Position numbers and translations under genes: made by a program. A model generated the notes under the pieces. That model made no database searches. It was not told the DNA's origin and was given only the letters and a program-made list of their open reading frames with translations. A stretch of 64,000 bases of DNA, taken from Flavobacterium sp. LC2016-13. Lineage in GTDB: Bacteria > Bacteroidota > Bacteroidia > Flavobacteriales > Flavobacteriaceae. The DNA lies in assembly GCF_009707955.1 (NCBI RefSeq), contig NZ_WMDQ01000006.1, positions 124,001 through 188,000 on the forward strand, written 5' to 3'. Shown one piece after another: positions 62,559-64,000 of the stretch. Within the stretch, counting starts at the first letter, position 1. Each line of letters opens with the position of its first letter.

Positions 62559-62591
62559 AAACCTAACAGGTTTTAAAAACCTGTTAGGTTT
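62559..62591. repeat. Palindromic element (AAACCTAACAGGTTT type)
   Basis: Two perfect 15-nt arms AAACCTAACAGGTTT / AAACCTGTTAGGTTT with the 3-nt loop TAA sit between paralogue B and the desaturase gene. It resembles the 51227-51320 repeats in layout (AGGTTTT/AAAACCT centre). It has no terminator-like T-run. Possibly a dispersed repeat or a differential-expression hairpin inside the operon. Confidence 0.7.
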
Positions 62592-62615
62592 AAAGAAAAC
62601 CTTAAATCATAAAAA

Positions 62616-63398
62616 ATGACACATCAGGAAATACTCAAAAAAGTGCAATGGAAAGATTTGAAAACGCTTAGCTTTAAAGAAATGCTAATTGAAAACAACT
62701 TGACAATTCCGTGGTTTTTAATTTCTATGACGCTTGCTTATTTTGGCTATTATTTAGCAGCGATTCCTTTTTCAGCTTTTTTCTTTCTGGCCGGATTAAG
62801 ACAAGTACATAATGGTTTTCATAATTCATTGGGAACAAACAAATTTTTAACCTGGTTTACTCTTTATTCAAATAGTATTTTATTGATGGTTTCAATTCAT
62901 GCAGTTAAATTCAATCACATAAGACATCATAAATATTGTTTGTCTGATGAAGATTACGAAGGAAAATCAGCAAAAATGACCTGGTACGGAGCTATTCTTT
63001 ATGGGCCAATTCACATGTTCTTGATTCACAAAGTAACTTTGCAGAAAGGAAATAGAAATTATATCAAAAACGTAATATTAGAACTTTTTTCTATTACAGT
63101 TGTAACCTTTATAATTTTCTATTTTCAAATTCATTTTCTAATCTATCATTTTATTATAATGGTCTTCGCTGAATTTTTAATGGCTTTCTTTGCTGTTTGG
63201 ACTGTGCATCATGATACCGAAGATTCTCCGGAATTTGCCAGAACACAGCGAGAAGGCTGGAAAAATAAAATTACATTCAGCATGTTTTATCATTTAGAGC
63301 ATCATTTATTTCCAGCTGTTCCAACAATTAAATTACCGGAATTGGCAAAAAGAATTGATAATGTGTTTCCCAATATTGAAAAAAAACAAACTTTTTAA
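62616..63398 (+). CDS. Fatty-acid-desaturase-type di-iron membrane enzyme
   Basis: A 260-residue membrane enzyme with three histidine boxes: HNGFH (His65, His69), HIRHH (His101, His104, His105) and HLEHH (His226, His229, His230). HHDTE before the last box is another conserved spot. Hydrophobic helices flank the first two boxes. The family covers acyl-lipid desaturases and carotenoid or alkane oxygenases, so the substrate is open. It has no fused cytochrome b5. The gbsR-type context and small membrane partners argue for lipid-membrane adaptation, by inference. Confidence 0.85.
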   Translation: MTHQEILKKVQWKDLKTLSFKEMLIENNLTIPWFLISMTLAYFGYYLAAIPFSAFFFLAGLRQVHNGFHNSLGTNKFLTWFTLYSNSILLMVSIHAVKFNHIRHHKYCLSDEDYEGKSAKMTWYGAILYGPIHMFLIHKVTLQKGNRNYIKNVILELFSITVVTFIIFYFQIHFLIYHFIIMVFAEFLMAFFAVWTVHHDTEDSPEFARTQREGWKNKITFSMFYHLEHHLFPAVPTIKLPELAKRIDNVFPNIEKKQTF

Positions 63399-63447
63399 TT
63401 GTAAAATAATAGGTTGCCAATAATTCGTGGCAAAAAATCTACACCCA

Positions 63448-64000
63448 ATGAAAAAACTCATAATCGCCGCCGGAACTGGTTTTCTAGGAGAAGTTTTAGT
63501 CAACCATTTCAAAGATAAATTTGAAGAAATTGTAATTCTGACCCGAGGAAATTCAAAAACAATTGACGGAATTAAATATGTAAACTGGAATGCCAGAACT
63601 TTTTCCGGATGGGAAAATGAATTAGAAAATGCAACCGTTTTAATTAATCTCGCAGGAAAATCTGTTGATTGTCGTTATACAAAAGAAAACAAAAAAGAAA
63701 TTTTATGGTCCCGAATCAAAAGCACTAAGATTTTAAATGAAGCCGTTTTGAATTGCCAAAATCCACCAAAACATTGGCTGAATTCATCAACTTCAACAAT
63801 TTATAGATTTTCATTAAACAAACAAATGAATGAAATCGACGGCGAAATTGGAAATGATTTTTCTATAAATGTCGCTTTATCTTGGGAAAAAGCATTCTTT
63901 AAAACCGAAACCCCAAATACCTTAAAAACAGCTTTGCGAACTTCAATTGTTTTGGGCAAAAATGGGGGTGCTTTTATTCCGTTAAAAACTTTGGCAAAAA
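63448..64000 (+). CDS. TIGR01777-family NAD(P)-dependent oxidoreductase (partial)
   Basis: The first 184 residues of a short-chain-type epimerase-like protein, truncated by the window end. MKKLIIAAGTGFLGEVLVNH is the nucleotide-binding GxGFxG motif of the family. Visible are NLAGKSVDCRYTKENKKEIL and SRIKSTKILNEAV, then SSTSTIYR and ALRTSIVLGKNGGAF. TIGR01777 (YfcH-like) proteins are of unknown substrate. The ATG follows the desaturase stop by 49 nt, so co-transcription is likely. Confidence 0.88.
   Translation, partial: MKKLIIAAGTGFLGEVLVNHFKDKFEEIVILTRGNSKTIDGIKYVNWNARTFSGWENELENATVLINLAGKSVDCRYTKENKKEILWSRIKSTKILNEAVLNCQNPPKHWLNSSTSTIYRFSLNKQMNEIDGEIGNDFSINVALSWEKAFFKTETPNTLKTALRTSIVLGKNGGAFIPLKTLAK

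Overview
The window is low in G+C and comes from a Bacteroidota genome, almost certainly a Flavobacterium or close relative. The evidence is a SusC/SusD pair, an S46 peptidase, a GbsR-type regulator, signal peptides ending in FAQ or SAQ, and promoters matching the Bacteroidota consensus TTG-N19/20-TAnnTTTG. I see no rRNA, tRNA, CRISPR array, prophage or insertion sequence.

Region 1 (1-12.7 kb, minus strand) is the ribosomal protein cluster. The str operon is rpsL-rpsG-fusA-rpsJ. After it come a terminator and a new strong promoter, then the S10/spc run rplC to rplO, which leaves the window at base 1. Region 2 (12.7-24.5 kb) holds an Omp85-like protein, a SusC/SusD pair, rlmB, a DUF2490 protein, a rhomboid protease and rarA. 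Region 3 (23.7-28.6 kb, minus strand) is housekeeping: a tight GNAT-radC-yjjG-hypothetical run, mpl and a TPR protein. Region 4 (28.7-42.1 kb) has a 2106-residue alpha-2-macroglobulin carrying a SusC-plug-like segment, a DPP7-type S46 peptidase, a small beta-barrel protein, obgE, a CNNM/CBS protein, adk and hpt. Region 5 (42.3-55.1 kb) has a PQQ-type sugar dehydrogenase lipoprotein, a TonB-dependent receptor with a small downstream partner, two tandem AraC regulators, purK-purE, an M3 metallopeptidase and a SanA-like protein.

Region 6 (55.2-64 kb) is the most accessory-looking part. A minus-strand tyrosinase locus comprises a DUF1842 protein, a cysteine-rich four-helix membrane protein (CCC and CPVC motifs), a tyrosinase with a fungal-type Cys-x-His pair, and a 604-residue lipoprotein ending in a CxxCH heme motif. 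Next is a hicA-hicB toxin-antitoxin pair with a 39-bp palindrome at its promoter. Divergent from it is a GbsR/MarR regulator whose promoter carries an inverted repeat (AAACTTTCA-N8-TGAAAGTTT); the same repeat recurs before the next gene. That operon contains three small membrane proteins (two are paralogues), a fatty-acid-desaturase-type enzyme and a TIGR01777 oxidoreductase that runs off the right edge.

The intergenic spaces carry many palindromic elements of several families. The best candidates for undescribed biology are the tyrosinase locus, the doubly-operated GbsR lipid operon, and the plug-like insertion in the alpha-2-macroglobulin. Functional statements rest on motif recognition by eye; no searches were run.
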